NCBI GenBank assembly: GCA_965248175.1
Contig: OZ252093.1
Location: 2,666,001 to 2,730,000 of the forward strand
Reading direction: 5' to 3'
Origin: VXPQ01 sp965248175
Lineage (GTDB): Bacteria; Bacteroidota; Rhodothermia; Rhodothermales; VXPQ01
DNA: 64,000 nucleotides
Shown one piece after another: positions 1 through 8,430 of the stretch. A program made the position numbers and the translations under genes. A model generated the notes under the pieces. The model searched no databases. It worked only from the letters and a program-made list of their open reading frames with translations, and was not told the origin of the DNA. The first letter of the stretch is position 1. Every line of letters begins with the position of its first letter.

Positions 1-10
1 CCACAGGAAC

Positions 11-418
11 ATGCGCGACAACCACGAAAATACCTCCCGACGGGATTTCCTCAAGAAACTCTCTGTTTTCGGCACAGCCGGCGTAGCCACACCCATTATT
101 CTCTCGGCCTGCGGCGGTGGCAGCGAAGCAGGCGGTGAGGAATCCATGGATATGCAGGAAGAAAGCATGGCCATGGAGGAGGCCCCCATGGAGGAGGCAT
201 TTTCCTGCATGGATACGTCAGGGCTGACGGAAGCCGAGGTTACTCAGCGGGAAGCAGTCAACTATGTGGACATGACGGCAGATATGGAGAAAATGTGCTC
301 CAATTGCCAGTTATATACGGTGCCGGAGGGAGACATGCAGTGCGGAGGATGTACGCTCGTCAAAGGTCCCATTCACCCGGAGGGATATTGCGATCTTTGG
401 GTTGCGGTGCCCGCCTGA
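11..418 (+). CDS. Tat-exported high-potential iron-sulfur protein (HiPIP)
   Basis: Predicted small periplasmic electron carrier with one [4Fe-4S] cluster. The 135-residue product starts with a twin-arginine motif (SRRDFLKK, about residues 9-16), then a hydrophobic stretch ending in LSACGGG, which resembles a lipobox, so it may be a Tat-exported lipoprotein. A Met/Glu-rich linker (about 45-65) follows. The C-terminal HiPIP domain has the cluster cysteines in CSNC, in QCGGC and in GYCDLW, with the family's aromatic residues nearby. HiPIPs usually have four cluster ligands; this domain has five cysteines, so one is extra. It is followed by a hairpin terminator and so appears to end its own transcript. 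The partner oxidoreductase is not evident here, although several exported dehydrogenases lie downstream. Confidence 0.88.
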   Translation: MRDNHENTSRRDFLKKLSVFGTAGVATPIILSACGGGSEAGGEESMDMQEESMAMEEAPMEEAFSCMDTSGLTEAEVTQREAVNYVDMTADMEKMCSNCQLYTVPEGDMQCGGCTLVKGPIHPEGYCDLWVAVPA

Positions 419-470
419 CGCATCGGGCGCGCCGGGTTATATTTGAAAAATTCGCAAAGGAAAATTATCA

Positions 471-505
471 AGGGATGGTCCGCCAGACGGGCCATCCCTT
501 TTTTA
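471..505 (+). terminator. Rho-independent terminator after the HiPIP gene
   Basis: A 10-bp stem (AGGGATGGTC pairing with GGCCATCCCT, one G-U pair) closes a 9-base loop and is followed directly by a T-run on the plus strand. It lies 53 bases after the HiPIP stop codon and before the xylulokinase start. Confidence 0.8.
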
Positions 506-575
506 TATTCTTTACTGCTTGTGCAGCGTCCCGCTCGTACATTCCTGCAAGTATCCCCTTTCCACCAGTCAATCC

Positions 576-2072
576 ATGTCGTATTTCGTTGGTATAGATG
601 TTTCGACCACAGCGACGAAGGCGCTCGTGATCGACGAACAAGGTACGGTCGTACAGACAGCATCCACGGGGTATGCCTTCGACACGCCGCACCCGCAATG
701 GAGCGAACAGGTCCCTTCCTTGTGGTGGCATGGTGCGACGGAAAGCATACGCAAGGCACTGGCCGGAGCGGATATCCCGGGCAAAGAAGTGACCGCTATC
801 GGACTGACGGGCCAGATGCACGGTCTTGTTTTGCTGGATGACGCGGGCCGCGTACTACGCCCCGCGATCCTTTGGAACGATCAGCGTACTTCCGCCGAAT
901 GCGATGAGATCGTTGAACGGGTAGGACGCGCGGAACTGATTGCGTGCACAGGCAACGACGCGCTGACCGGATTCACCGCCCCGAAGATCCTGTGGGTCCG
1001 CCGGCACGAACCGGCGATCTTCGACAAAATCCGGCAGGTGCTTCTCCCGAAAGATTATGTGCGCTTTCGACTCACCGGAGAGTACGCAACGGATCGGGCG
1101 GGTGCGGCAGGCACGTTGTTGCTCGATGTGCGCAAGCGCGACTGGTCAGGCGAAGTACTTGCAAAACTCGACATTCCCTCCCAATGGCTCCCTCCTACGC
1201 ACGAAGGTCCGGACATCACGGGAATGCTTTCAGCCGAAGCTGCGGAAGCCACCGGCCTGACTGAAGGGACGCCCGTCGTCGCAGGGGGCGGCGACCAGAG
1301 TACGCAAGCCGTTGGGGTCGGAGCGGTACAGGAAGGTATCGTGGCGCTCACGCTCGGAACATCCGGGGTAGTATTCGCTTCCGTGAACAAACCTTTTATC
1401 GACCCGGATGGGCGCCTGCATACCTTCTGCCACGCGGCGCCGGATACCTGGCACCTGATGGGCGTCATGCTTTCGGCAGCGGGAAGCCTGCGATGGTACC
1501 GGGACACGCTCTTCCCGAACAAGTCATGGGACGATCTTCTCGATCCTGCGCGAGATGTACAGCCCGGTGCACAAGGTCTCCTTTTTCTTCCCTATTTGAC
1601 GGGAGAGCGTACCCCCCATGCCGATCCTATGGCGCGCGGCGCCTTTGTCGGACTAACGGTTCGCCACGAAAGCAAACATATGACTCGCTCCGTCCTTGAA
1701 GGCGTTGCCTTCGGCCTGCGCGATAACTTCGAACTCATGCGGAGCGCCGGCCTGACATCCATCGACCAGGTGCGGATATCCGGCGGCGGCGCCCGTAGCA
1801 CGCTCTGGAGAAACATTCTGGCGGACGTACTGGAAACGGAACTGGTCACAGTTAACACCACGGAAGGCGCTGCATTCGGCGCCGCGTTACTGGCCGGAAC
1901 AGGCGTCGGAGCCTGGCGCGATGTCCGCGAAGCCTGCGACGCTACCATCCGCGTGACGGGGAATACCCCCCCGAACCCGGAAACGGCGGCGCGCTACCGT
2001 CCCTGCTATCGCGCATACCGCGGCCTCTACCCTGCCCTGCACGCTTCTTTCCGCACCATAGCCGACCTGTAA
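576..2072 (+). CDS. xylB: Xylulokinase
   Basis: Phosphorylates D-xylulose with ATP to give xylulose 5-phosphate for the pentose phosphate pathway. It is a 498-residue FGGY-family sugar kinase, the usual length for XylB. The N-terminal phosphate-binding segment is GIDVSTTATKALVID and the xylulokinase-type substrate strand is GLTGQMHGLVLLD. The second FGGY domain has GGGDQSTQAVGVG and the adenosine-binding segment VRISGGGARSTLWRNILAD. The ATG at 576 is chosen because it starts exactly at the conserved MSYFVGIDVS; the upstream TTG at 519 would add 19 unconserved residues and overlap the terminator region. No xylose isomerase or transporter is adjacent, so it may serve pentoses processed elsewhere. 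pckA follows on the same strand. Confidence 0.93.
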   Translation: MSYFVGIDVSTTATKALVIDEQGTVVQTASTGYAFDTPHPQWSEQVPSLWWHGATESIRKALAGADIPGKEVTAIGLTGQMHGLVLLDDAGRVLRPAILWNDQRTSAECDEIVERVGRAELIACTGNDALTGFTAPKILWVRRHEPAIFDKIRQVLLPKDYVRFRLTGEYATDRAGAAGTLLLDVRKRDWSGEVLAKLDIPSQWLPPTHEGPDITGMLSAEAAEATGLTEGTPVVAGGGDQSTQAVGVGAVQEGIVALTLGTSGVVFASVNKPFIDPDGRLHTFCHAAPDTWHLMGVMLSAAGSLRWYRDTLFPNKSWDDLLDPARDVQPGAQGLLFLPYLTGERTPHADPMARGAFVGLTVRHESKHMTRSVLEGVAFGLRDNFELMRSAGLTSIDQVRISGGGARSTLWRNILADVLETELVTVNTTEGAAFGAALLAGTGVGAWRDVREACDATIRVTGNTPPNPETAARYRPCYRAYRGLYPALHASFRTIADL

Positions 2073-2161
2073 AAATGTGGGGCATGGGACTGCACATGCC
2101 CCAGGCGGCCCCGGCCGCATTGCCCAACGGATACTTGCCTTGTTCACCAGCAAAAACCAGC

Positions 2162-3754
2162 ATGCGCCACCAGATTTCGCTCGAATATGCCGGGATACAT
2201 GTGGATCCGGTATACCGCAATCTCACCCCTGCACAGCTTTACGAGCATATCATCCGACAGGAACCTGCCGCCATCGTAGACAATGGGGCGATCGCCATCC
2301 GATCCGGTGATAAAACGGGGCGCAGCCCTGCCGACAAGCGGCTTGTAAAACATCCCGACAGTATCCGCGACATCTGGTGGGGGGCCATCAACATTGAACT
2401 GGATCACCATACCTACCTCGTCAATCGGGAACGGGCCATTGATTTCTTTAACACAAGAGATCATTTGTATGTCCTGGACGGGTATGCCGGATGGGACCCG
2501 GATCACCGAATCAAGGTGCGCATCGTTTGTTCACGGGCGTACCACGCCCTTTTCATGCACAACATGCTCATCCGGGTTCCTGAGGAAGACTTGCCGGAGT
2601 TCGGCGAACCGGATTATACGATTTTCAACGCCGGCGAATTTCCCTGTAACCGGCTCACCTCGCATATGACCTCGAAAACCAGCGTCGATCTCAGTTTCGA
2701 GGATCGGGAAATGGTTATCCTCGGAACGGCGTATGCAGGAGAAATGAAAAAGGGCGTCTTCACCATCATGAACTACCTGATGCCGAAGGAGCATGTGCTG
2801 TCGATGCACTGCTCGGCCAACGAGGGTCCGGATGGAGATGTCACGCTGTTCTTCGGTCTTTCCGGCACCGGAAAAACTGCGCTTTCCGCCGATCCGCGTC
2901 GTCGCCTGATCGGAGACGATGAACACGGCTGGGGAGAAAACGGCATTTTCAACATAGAAGGCGGCTGTTACGCCAAGGTGATCAACCTATCCCGCGAAGA
3001 AGAACCGGAGATTTACGAGGCGATCCGCTACGGGACAATCCTCGAAAATGTGGTATACGACCAAGTAACCCGGGCGGTAGATTTTGCCGACACGAGCATT
3101 ACCGTCAATACGCGAGCGTCGTACCCTGTCGAATATATTGCTAATGCGAAGATCCCTTGTATCGGAGGACATCCATACAATATCATCTTTCTGACCTACG
3201 ATGCGTTCGGCGTCCTGCCCCCGGTTGCAAAACTGACTCCCGGGCAAGCCATGTACCATTTTATCAGCGGATACACGGCAAAAGTAGCGGGCACCGAGGA
3301 AGGCGTGAAGGAACCCGAAGCCACCTTTTCGGCCTGTCTCGGCGCAGCATTCATGGTATGGCACCCCAGCAAGTATGCGGAGTTGCTGGCCGAAAAAATG
3401 CGTGACCACGGCGCCGATTCATGGCTCGTGAACACCGGATTCACCGGGGGGCCGTACGGCATCGGAAAGCGCATTGCCCTTGCCCACACGCGCCAGATAA
3501 TCGATGCGATCCACGACAGGTCGCTGCGTGAACAGCGCATGCGAACCGACCCGGTTTTCGGCTTTGCCGTGCCGACCGCATGCCCCGGCCTGCCCGCCAA
3601 CCTCCTGTCCCCGCGCACAACCTGGGCCAGCGAAGAAGCTTACGACCGGCAGGCCCGCGATCTGGCGAACCGTTTCGCAGAAAACTTCGAACGGTACAGG
3701 GACAAGGCATCCCCGGATATGCTCGCCGGTGGACCGGTGCTGCAAAAGGCATAA
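2162..3754 (+). CDS. pckA: Phosphoenolpyruvate carboxykinase (ATP)
   Basis: Catalyses oxaloacetate + ATP to PEP + CO2 + ADP, the first committed step of gluconeogenesis. The 530-residue product has the typical length. Diagnostic features are the P-loop GLSGTGKT (from residue 232), the metal-binding kinase-2 segment LIGDDEHGW, and the substrate region around RTAYAGEMKKGVF-type residues (here LGTAYAGEMKKGVFTIMNYL). The ATG at 2162 (MRHQISLEY) is preferred over one at 2075, since the extra 29 residues show no family similarity. The gene ends convergently with the dicarboxylate symporter downstream. With two dicarboxylate transporters next door, the context suggests growth on C4-dicarboxylates feeding gluconeogenesis; that link is inferred. 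Confidence 0.96.
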   Translation: MRHQISLEYAGIHVDPVYRNLTPAQLYEHIIRQEPAAIVDNGAIAIRSGDKTGRSPADKRLVKHPDSIRDIWWGAINIELDHHTYLVNRERAIDFFNTRDHLYVLDGYAGWDPDHRIKVRIVCSRAYHALFMHNMLIRVPEEDLPEFGEPDYTIFNAGEFPCNRLTSHMTSKTSVDLSFEDREMVILGTAYAGEMKKGVFTIMNYLMPKEHVLSMHCSANEGPDGDVTLFFGLSGTGKTALSADPRRRLIGDDEHGWGENGIFNIEGGCYAKVINLSREEEPEIYEAIRYGTILENVVYDQVTRAVDFADTSITVNTRASYPVEYIANAKIPCIGGHPYNIIFLTYDAFGVLPPVAKLTPGQAMYHFISGYTAKVAGTEEGVKEPEATFSACLGAAFMVWHPSKYAELLAEKMRDHGADSWLVNTGFTGGPYGIGKRIALAHTRQIIDAIHDRSLREQRMRTDPVFGFAVPTACPGLPANLLSPRTTWASEEAYDRQARDLANRFAENFERYRDKASPDMLAGGPVLQKA

Positions 3755-3834
3755 CCCACGCTAATGCAGCCAGGCACACCCCCGCCGGAAAGATAGCAAG
3801 TACCCGACGGCGCATGCATGCCTTGCGCCCAAAA

Positions 3835-5097
3835 CTACGTAACGACGTGCGTATCCACGTTTTTTTCCCCCTCCGAGCGGGCAATAATCGCTGCGCCGCA
3901 CGAATCACTGTACACATTCACGGCTGTCCTGAACATGTCGAGAGGACGATCTATGGCCAGCATGGCGCCCACGATGAATGCCGGGCCCGCACCGGTCAAC
4001 CCTACTGCTTCCAACACGATAAAAATCACCACCAGGCCTGCGGAAGGAATGGCGGCAGCCCCTATCGAGGCCAGTAACGCCGTAAACACGACAACCACCT
4101 GGTCCGTGAAACCCAGCGACACGCCCAGCGCCTGAGCAATGAAAATGGCCCCAAGGCACTCGTAGAGCGCCGTGCCGTCCATATTTATCGTAGCGCCCAT
4201 CGGCAGTGTAAATGACGATACGCGGTTCGACACGCCTACCCTCGTTTCTACCGTCTGCATCGTCACAGGTAGTGTAGCGCCCGACGAAGCGGTAGAGAAT
4301 GCCGTAACGAGCGGTTCGATCATATTCCGGAAATGCACGATCGGGTTTATTCGCCCGAGGAATAAGAGCACCAAAGGCAGCGTAACGAACAAGTGAATCG
4401 TCAGGCCGAGGGACAACACGAACATGTAGAGACCCAGGGCCCCGAACGTGTCAAAACCCGTGCGGCCCACCAGCGTGGCGATAAGGCCGAAAACGCCAAT
4501 GGGCGCCACCATGATCACGCCGGTAGTGATCTTCATCATGACCTGAAACAATGCATCGAAAAAATTCCGAAGCGTAGCCTGGGGCTTCTCCGGCAACCCT
4601 ACGATGGCCAGGCCCAGAATGATACTGAAGAAGATAATGGCAAGCATCTGGGTACTTGCCGCCGCCTCGATCACATTAGCCGGTACGATATCCATGAGAA
4701 TATCCACCGCGGAACTTGGCGTTCTGATGTCGGGCATATCGACCTGGATGGCACTCGCAACATCGGTCTTCTCGCCCGGACGAAAGATATTCACCAGAAA
4801 CAGGCCGGTGGTGATAGCCAGCAGGCTCGTCAGCACATAATACCCGAGGGTCTTGGAAAACAACCGCCCTACGGCGCGCCCGCTACCTACCGACGCAACC
4901 CCTGCGACAATAGATGTAAACACAAGGGGAACGATGACCATGCGAAGCAGCTTCATGAACAATTGTCCAATCCACTCCACGCTATCGGCGAGGGGCTCCC
5001 CCCCTATCATACCAGCCCCGATACCGATCACCATCGCGATCAGTATCTGCCAGTGCAATTTTTTCCACCAAACGGTTCCGGTTGCTATGATCGACAT
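3835..5097 (-). CDS. Dicarboxylate/amino acid:cation symporter (DAACS family)
   Basis: Inner-membrane sodium- or proton-coupled symporter of the glutamate/aspartate/C4-dicarboxylate family (GltP/DctA/GltPh-like). The 420-residue product is hydrophobic throughout, with the family's serine-rich hairpin (TAFSTASSGATLPV), the substrate- and cation-binding TM7 motif (LPMGATINMDGTALYE), and an HP2-like region (ASIGAAAIPSAGLV) before the last helix. The final helix carries AIDRPLDMFRTAVNVYSDS, where the aspartate and arginine positions normally set substrate preference; the sequence alone does not separate glutamate from C4-dicarboxylates. It is co-oriented with the DASS transporter upstream (162 bp gap) and convergent with pckA. 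Confidence 0.92.
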   Translation of the reverse strand: MSIIATGTVWWKKLHWQILIAMVIGIGAGMIGGEPLADSVEWIGQLFMKLLRMVIVPLVFTSIVAGVASVGSGRAVGRLFSKTLGYYVLTSLLAITTGLFLVNIFRPGEKTDVASAIQVDMPDIRTPSSAVDILMDIVPANVIEAAASTQMLAIIFFSIILGLAIVGLPEKPQATLRNFFDALFQVMMKITTGVIMVAPIGVFGLIATLVGRTGFDTFGALGLYMFVLSLGLTIHLFVTLPLVLLFLGRINPIVHFRNMIEPLVTAFSTASSGATLPVTMQTVETRVGVSNRVSSFTLPMGATINMDGTALYECLGAIFIAQALGVSLGFTDQVVVVFTALLASIGAAAIPSAGLVVIFIVLEAVGLTGAGPAFIVGAMLAIDRPLDMFRTAVNVYSDSCGAAIIARSEGEKNVDTHVVT

Positions 5098-5259
5098 GAT
5101 AGTTCGTTATGGAATCGGATACATATACCCATCGGGGACGCGGCTCGCACAGACTGTACTCATCAGGAAATCAATGTAGCGATTCGCATCCTGCAAGGCA
5201 ATGGATCGGGACGATGCCAACAAGCGGTCAGCCGCCGGGTCCTGCCGCACCATGCGCCG

Positions 5260-6726
5260 CTATCCGAGATCCACCAGAGGAAGCAGGGCGTACGCTATAA
5301 GGCTCACCAGAAAAATAAAAAGGATATTCAGAAGAATGCCGGCACGCGCCATACGGGGAATCGTCACGTACTCGCTGCTATATACGATGGCGTTGGGGGG
5401 CGTCGCTACGGGAAGCATGAATGCACAGCTTGCGGCAAGTACAGCGGGTACGGCGAACACCAGAGGAGACTCGCCGAGACCAACCCCAATAGAAGCCACG
5501 ATCGGCAGAAATGCAGCAACCGTTGCAATATTGCTGGTCAATTCCGTCAGAAAAATGATCGTAGTTGCTATGGCCAGCACAATCAGGAAAATCGGCCAGT
5601 TCTCGAGAAGACCAGCCTGCGCGCCAAGCCAGGCCGCAAGCCCGGTGTCATTGATCGCCGCTGCAAGACTCAACCCGCCGCCGAACAGAATCAGCAACCC
5701 CCATGGCAACCGTTCGGCATCGTCCCACTCGAGCAGAAACACCCTGTTCGGGACATCGACCGGCAGCAGAAAAAACAGTATCCCCACTCCCATAGCAATG
5801 CCCGCGTCCGACAGACCGGGAATCATCGGCGCGAGAAGAGGGCGTGTCATCCACAAGACGGCAGCCGCGATAAACAGAACCATCACCATCTTTTCCGCTC
5901 GGCTCATACGCCCCATTGCGGCCAGCTCGGAATCAATGAATGCAGCTCCGCCAGGAATTTCCCGGATTTTGACCGGATAAACTACCCTTGTAACCACAAA
6001 ATACATAACCGGAAGAGCGATCAGAATCATGGGCACGCCGATCTGCATCCATTCCACGAACCCGATCGACACGTCGTACGTCTCCAGCATGAATCCTGCA
6101 AAAAACGCATTCGGGGGAGTCCCAACCAGTGTCGCGATACCGCCTATGCTGCACGAATACGCAATGATCAGCATGAGACCTATCGTAAAATGCTCCACCT
6201 CCTTCGAATCGGCCCGGCGCACGAGTTCCGCCACGGACAATCCAATCGGCAGCATCATCAGCGCTGTCGCCGTATTGCTGACCCACATGCTCAAAAACGC
6301 AGCCGCGATCATAAACCCGGCCAGAATCGCATAGGGACGCGGCCCCATCATGGCAATGATGCGCAAGGCGAGACGACGGTGAAGATTCCACCGTTCCATA
6401 CCCGCCGCAATCAAAAAGCCGCCAAGAAACAGAAAAATCAGCGGATTCGCGTAGGGAGCTGTCGCGGCACGTATATCCGCAATGCCCAGCAAAGGGAAAA
6501 GCGCAAGCGGCAAAAGCGCCGTAGCGGATATGGGGATAGCCTCGGTCATCCACCAGATCGCCATCAGTATGCCCACAGCCGCTGCTCTCCAGGCAGGAAG
6601 CGACATATCCGCGGGGGGAGGCATAAGCAGCAAGGCTACGCATAAGAGTGCGCCTACGCCGAAACCGGCCCACTGCCTGAAGTGAAGAGTGGATTCTGTC
6701 GATGAAGAACCGGTGGCTGCGAACAC
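5260..6726 (-). CDS. Sodium:dicarboxylate/sulfate symporter (DASS, SLC13 family)
   Basis: Predicted inner-membrane sodium-coupled importer of C4-dicarboxylates such as succinate, or possibly another divalent anion. The 488-residue product has about a dozen hydrophobic segments and both SLC13 sodium/carboxylate motifs: SNTATALMMLP near residue 145 and LTSNIATVAAFLP in the second inverted repeat, together with GTPPNAFFAG and ATPPNAIVYSS. A WWMTEAIPI segment near residue 60 is another hallmark. It is followed on the same strand by the DAACS symporter, so two unrelated dicarboxylate carriers lie side by side next to pckA. The exact substrate cannot be read from the sequence. Confidence 0.92.
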   Translation of the reverse strand: MFAATGSSSTESTLHFRQWAGFGVGALLCVALLLMPPPADMSLPAWRAAAVGILMAIWWMTEAIPISATALLPLALFPLLGIADIRAATAPYANPLIFLFLGGFLIAAGMERWNLHRRLALRIIAMMGPRPYAILAGFMIAAAFLSMWVSNTATALMMLPIGLSVAELVRRADSKEVEHFTIGLMLIIAYSCSIGGIATLVGTPPNAFFAGFMLETYDVSIGFVEWMQIGVPMILIALPVMYFVVTRVVYPVKIREIPGGAAFIDSELAAMGRMSRAEKMVMVLFIAAAVLWMTRPLLAPMIPGLSDAGIAMGVGILFFLLPVDVPNRVFLLEWDDAERLPWGLLILFGGGLSLAAAINDTGLAAWLGAQAGLLENWPIFLIVLAIATTIIFLTELTSNIATVAAFLPIVASIGVGLGESPLVFAVPAVLAASCAFMLPVATPPNAIVYSSEYVTIPRMARAGILLNILFIFLVSLIAYALLPLVDLG

Positions 6727-7020
6727 GGGCTGCTATATCCCCGATAAGGGAATGGTATAACCAACGAAACGCGTTTTGCATGATAGGCATTGCGGCACTC
6801 CCCGGCAAACGGCGATGGCCCGATACCCGCACCATATCGTCTTCATGCTATCCTGAAAATTGCTCTTCGTATTTTAGCCGGATATCGTTCCGTATGTGAT
6901 GTGCTAACAGATATCCACCCCTGTGGTGGGATGCATGTTTGCTGCATGCATGATACGGCACAGGGTATACTACCTGATACGTACGTCGGTACAGTACCTG
7001 CTAATAGCGCCTCAACCTCT
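6727..7020. other. Divergent intergenic region with a weak candidate promoter
   Basis: This 294-bp gap separates the minus-strand DASS transporter from the plus-strand ferredoxin-NADP reductase, so it should hold both promoters. A TATACT box at 6966-6971 lies about 50 bases before the reductase ATG, but the hexamer at the expected -35 distance is poor. I see no RNA gene or clear operator. Confidence 0.3.
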
Positions 7021-8424
7021 ATGAAAACACCAGGCACCGCAGATCAGCCACTCCGCATCGCCGTCGTTGGCGCCGGTCCCGCCGCCTTCTATGCAGCCGA
7101 TTATTTGCTGAAGCAACCGGATCTGCATGTCGAGATTGACATGTTCGACCGGCTTCCTACTCCATTCGGCCTGGTCCGGGGCGGCGTTGCGCCTGACCAT
7201 CAGAGTATCAAGAACGTCACTCGGGTCTATCACAAGATCGCTTCCAGGCCCGGGTTCCGTTTTTTTGGAAACGTGTGCTTCGGCCCGGACATGACCCGCG
7301 CTGACCTGCAGCGCCATTACCATCAGATTTTTTATGCCACGGGGGCGCAAACGGATCGCTCCCTTGGTATTCCCGGCGAAGACCTGCATGGCAGCCATTC
7401 AGCGACCGAATTCGTGGCATGGTACAACGGACATCCCGACTACCGGCATCTCGAGTTCGATCTGTCCGCGAAATCCGTTGCCGTGATCGGCGTCGGCAAT
7501 GTCGCCATCGACGTAGCACGCATACTGTGCCGCACCCCGGCGGAACTTTCGACCACAGATATCGCAGATCATGCGCTCGAACGCTTGCGCGAAAGCCAGG
7601 TCCGCGAGGTTCATGTACTGGGCCGACGCGGTCCGCTCCAGGCTGCATTCACTCCTCCCGAGGTGAAGGAACTGGGTACGCTGGAGGGCGCCGACGCCAT
7701 CGTGCGCCCGGAAGAAGCGGCGCTTGACCCACTTAGCGAGGAGGCGCTCGCATCCGCAGGCCGCGGCACTCGCCGCAACGTGGAGATTGTTCAGGGATTT
7801 GCCGAACGCAGTCCCTCCGGAAAACCCAAAGGCCTCCACATACGCTTTCTCGTTTCACCAACCGAAATCATCGGGGACGAAGCGGGCCGGGTATCGGCAA
7901 TACGGGTAGTGCATAACGAATTGCATCGAAGTGAAAACGGACGTCTGCGCCCGCGCGCCACCGATCGTTTCGAAACGATTCCCGCCGGGCTGATCTTTCG
8001 ATCCGTAGGATATCAGGGCGTCCCGCTGGTCGACGTTCCCTTTGATGAAGCGTGGAACGTTATTCCTAACGAACAAGGCCGCGTAGTAGACCCCGCTACC
8101 CGCAAACATGTGACAGGCGAATACGCAGGGGGATGGATCAAGCGGGGACCTTCGGGGGTCATCGGCACGAACAAGGCCGACTCCGTGGAAACGGCGACCT
8201 GTATGCTGGAAGATGTGCGCAACGGGATCCTGCTTTGCCCGGAAGCCCCATCGGCCGAAGAGGCAGAGCGCATGATCCGCACCCGGTGTCGGAATTATTT
8301 CAGTTATGAAGACTGGGTGCGCCTCGACGAACTGGAAACCGCTCGGGGCAAGGAATCCGGGCGCCCCCGAGTGAAATTCACGAGTGTAGACGCCATGCGT
8401 GAGGCGCTGGAAGGCGCAGCGTAG
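7021..8424 (+). CDS. FAD-dependent ferredoxin-NADP+ reductase (adrenodoxin reductase type)
   Basis: Moves electrons between NADP(H) and a ferredoxin or other iron-sulfur protein. The 467-residue product matches the FprA/adrenodoxin-reductase family in length. It has an N-terminal FAD-binding Rossmann motif (IAVVGAGPAAFYAADYLL), the family's FGLVRGGVAPDH segment, a second Rossmann motif for NADP (VAVIGVGNVAIDVARIL) near residue 155, and the C-terminal FAD-contact segment GWIKRGPSGVIGTNKADS. The ATG at 7021 is used because it directly precedes the FAD motif; more upstream in-frame starts would add 77 residues of non-conserved sequence. Its stop is six bases from the convergent stop of the heme dehydrogenase, so it is a single-gene unit. 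Confidence 0.92.
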   Translation: MKTPGTADQPLRIAVVGAGPAAFYAADYLLKQPDLHVEIDMFDRLPTPFGLVRGGVAPDHQSIKNVTRVYHKIASRPGFRFFGNVCFGPDMTRADLQRHYHQIFYATGAQTDRSLGIPGEDLHGSHSATEFVAWYNGHPDYRHLEFDLSAKSVAVIGVGNVAIDVARILCRTPAELSTTDIADHALERLRESQVREVHVLGRRGPLQAAFTPPEVKELGTLEGADAIVRPEEAALDPLSEEALASAGRGTRRNVEIVQGFAERSPSGKPKGLHIRFLVSPTEIIGDEAGRVSAIRVVHNELHRSENGRLRPRATDRFETIPAGLIFRSVGYQGVPLVDVPFDEAWNVIPNEQGRVVDPATRKHVTGEYAGGWIKRGPSGVIGTNKADSVETATCMLEDVRNGILLCPEAPSAEEAERMIRTRCRNYFSYEDWVRLDELETARGKESGRPRVKFTSVDAMREALEGAA

Positions 8425-8430
8425 CCACCC

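Noticed and set aside
438..445. TATATTTG, a match to the Bacteroidetes -7 promoter element, as the xylB promoter
   Set aside because: It lies upstream of a strong terminator at 471-505, no -33 TTTG element is at the right distance, and the xylB start is beyond the terminator.
4393..6645. 750-codon open frame on the plus strand across both dicarboxylate transporters
   Set aside because: The translation is rich in His, Arg and Gln, has no fold or motif, and runs antisense to two well-supported membrane proteins; it is a GC-skew shadow.
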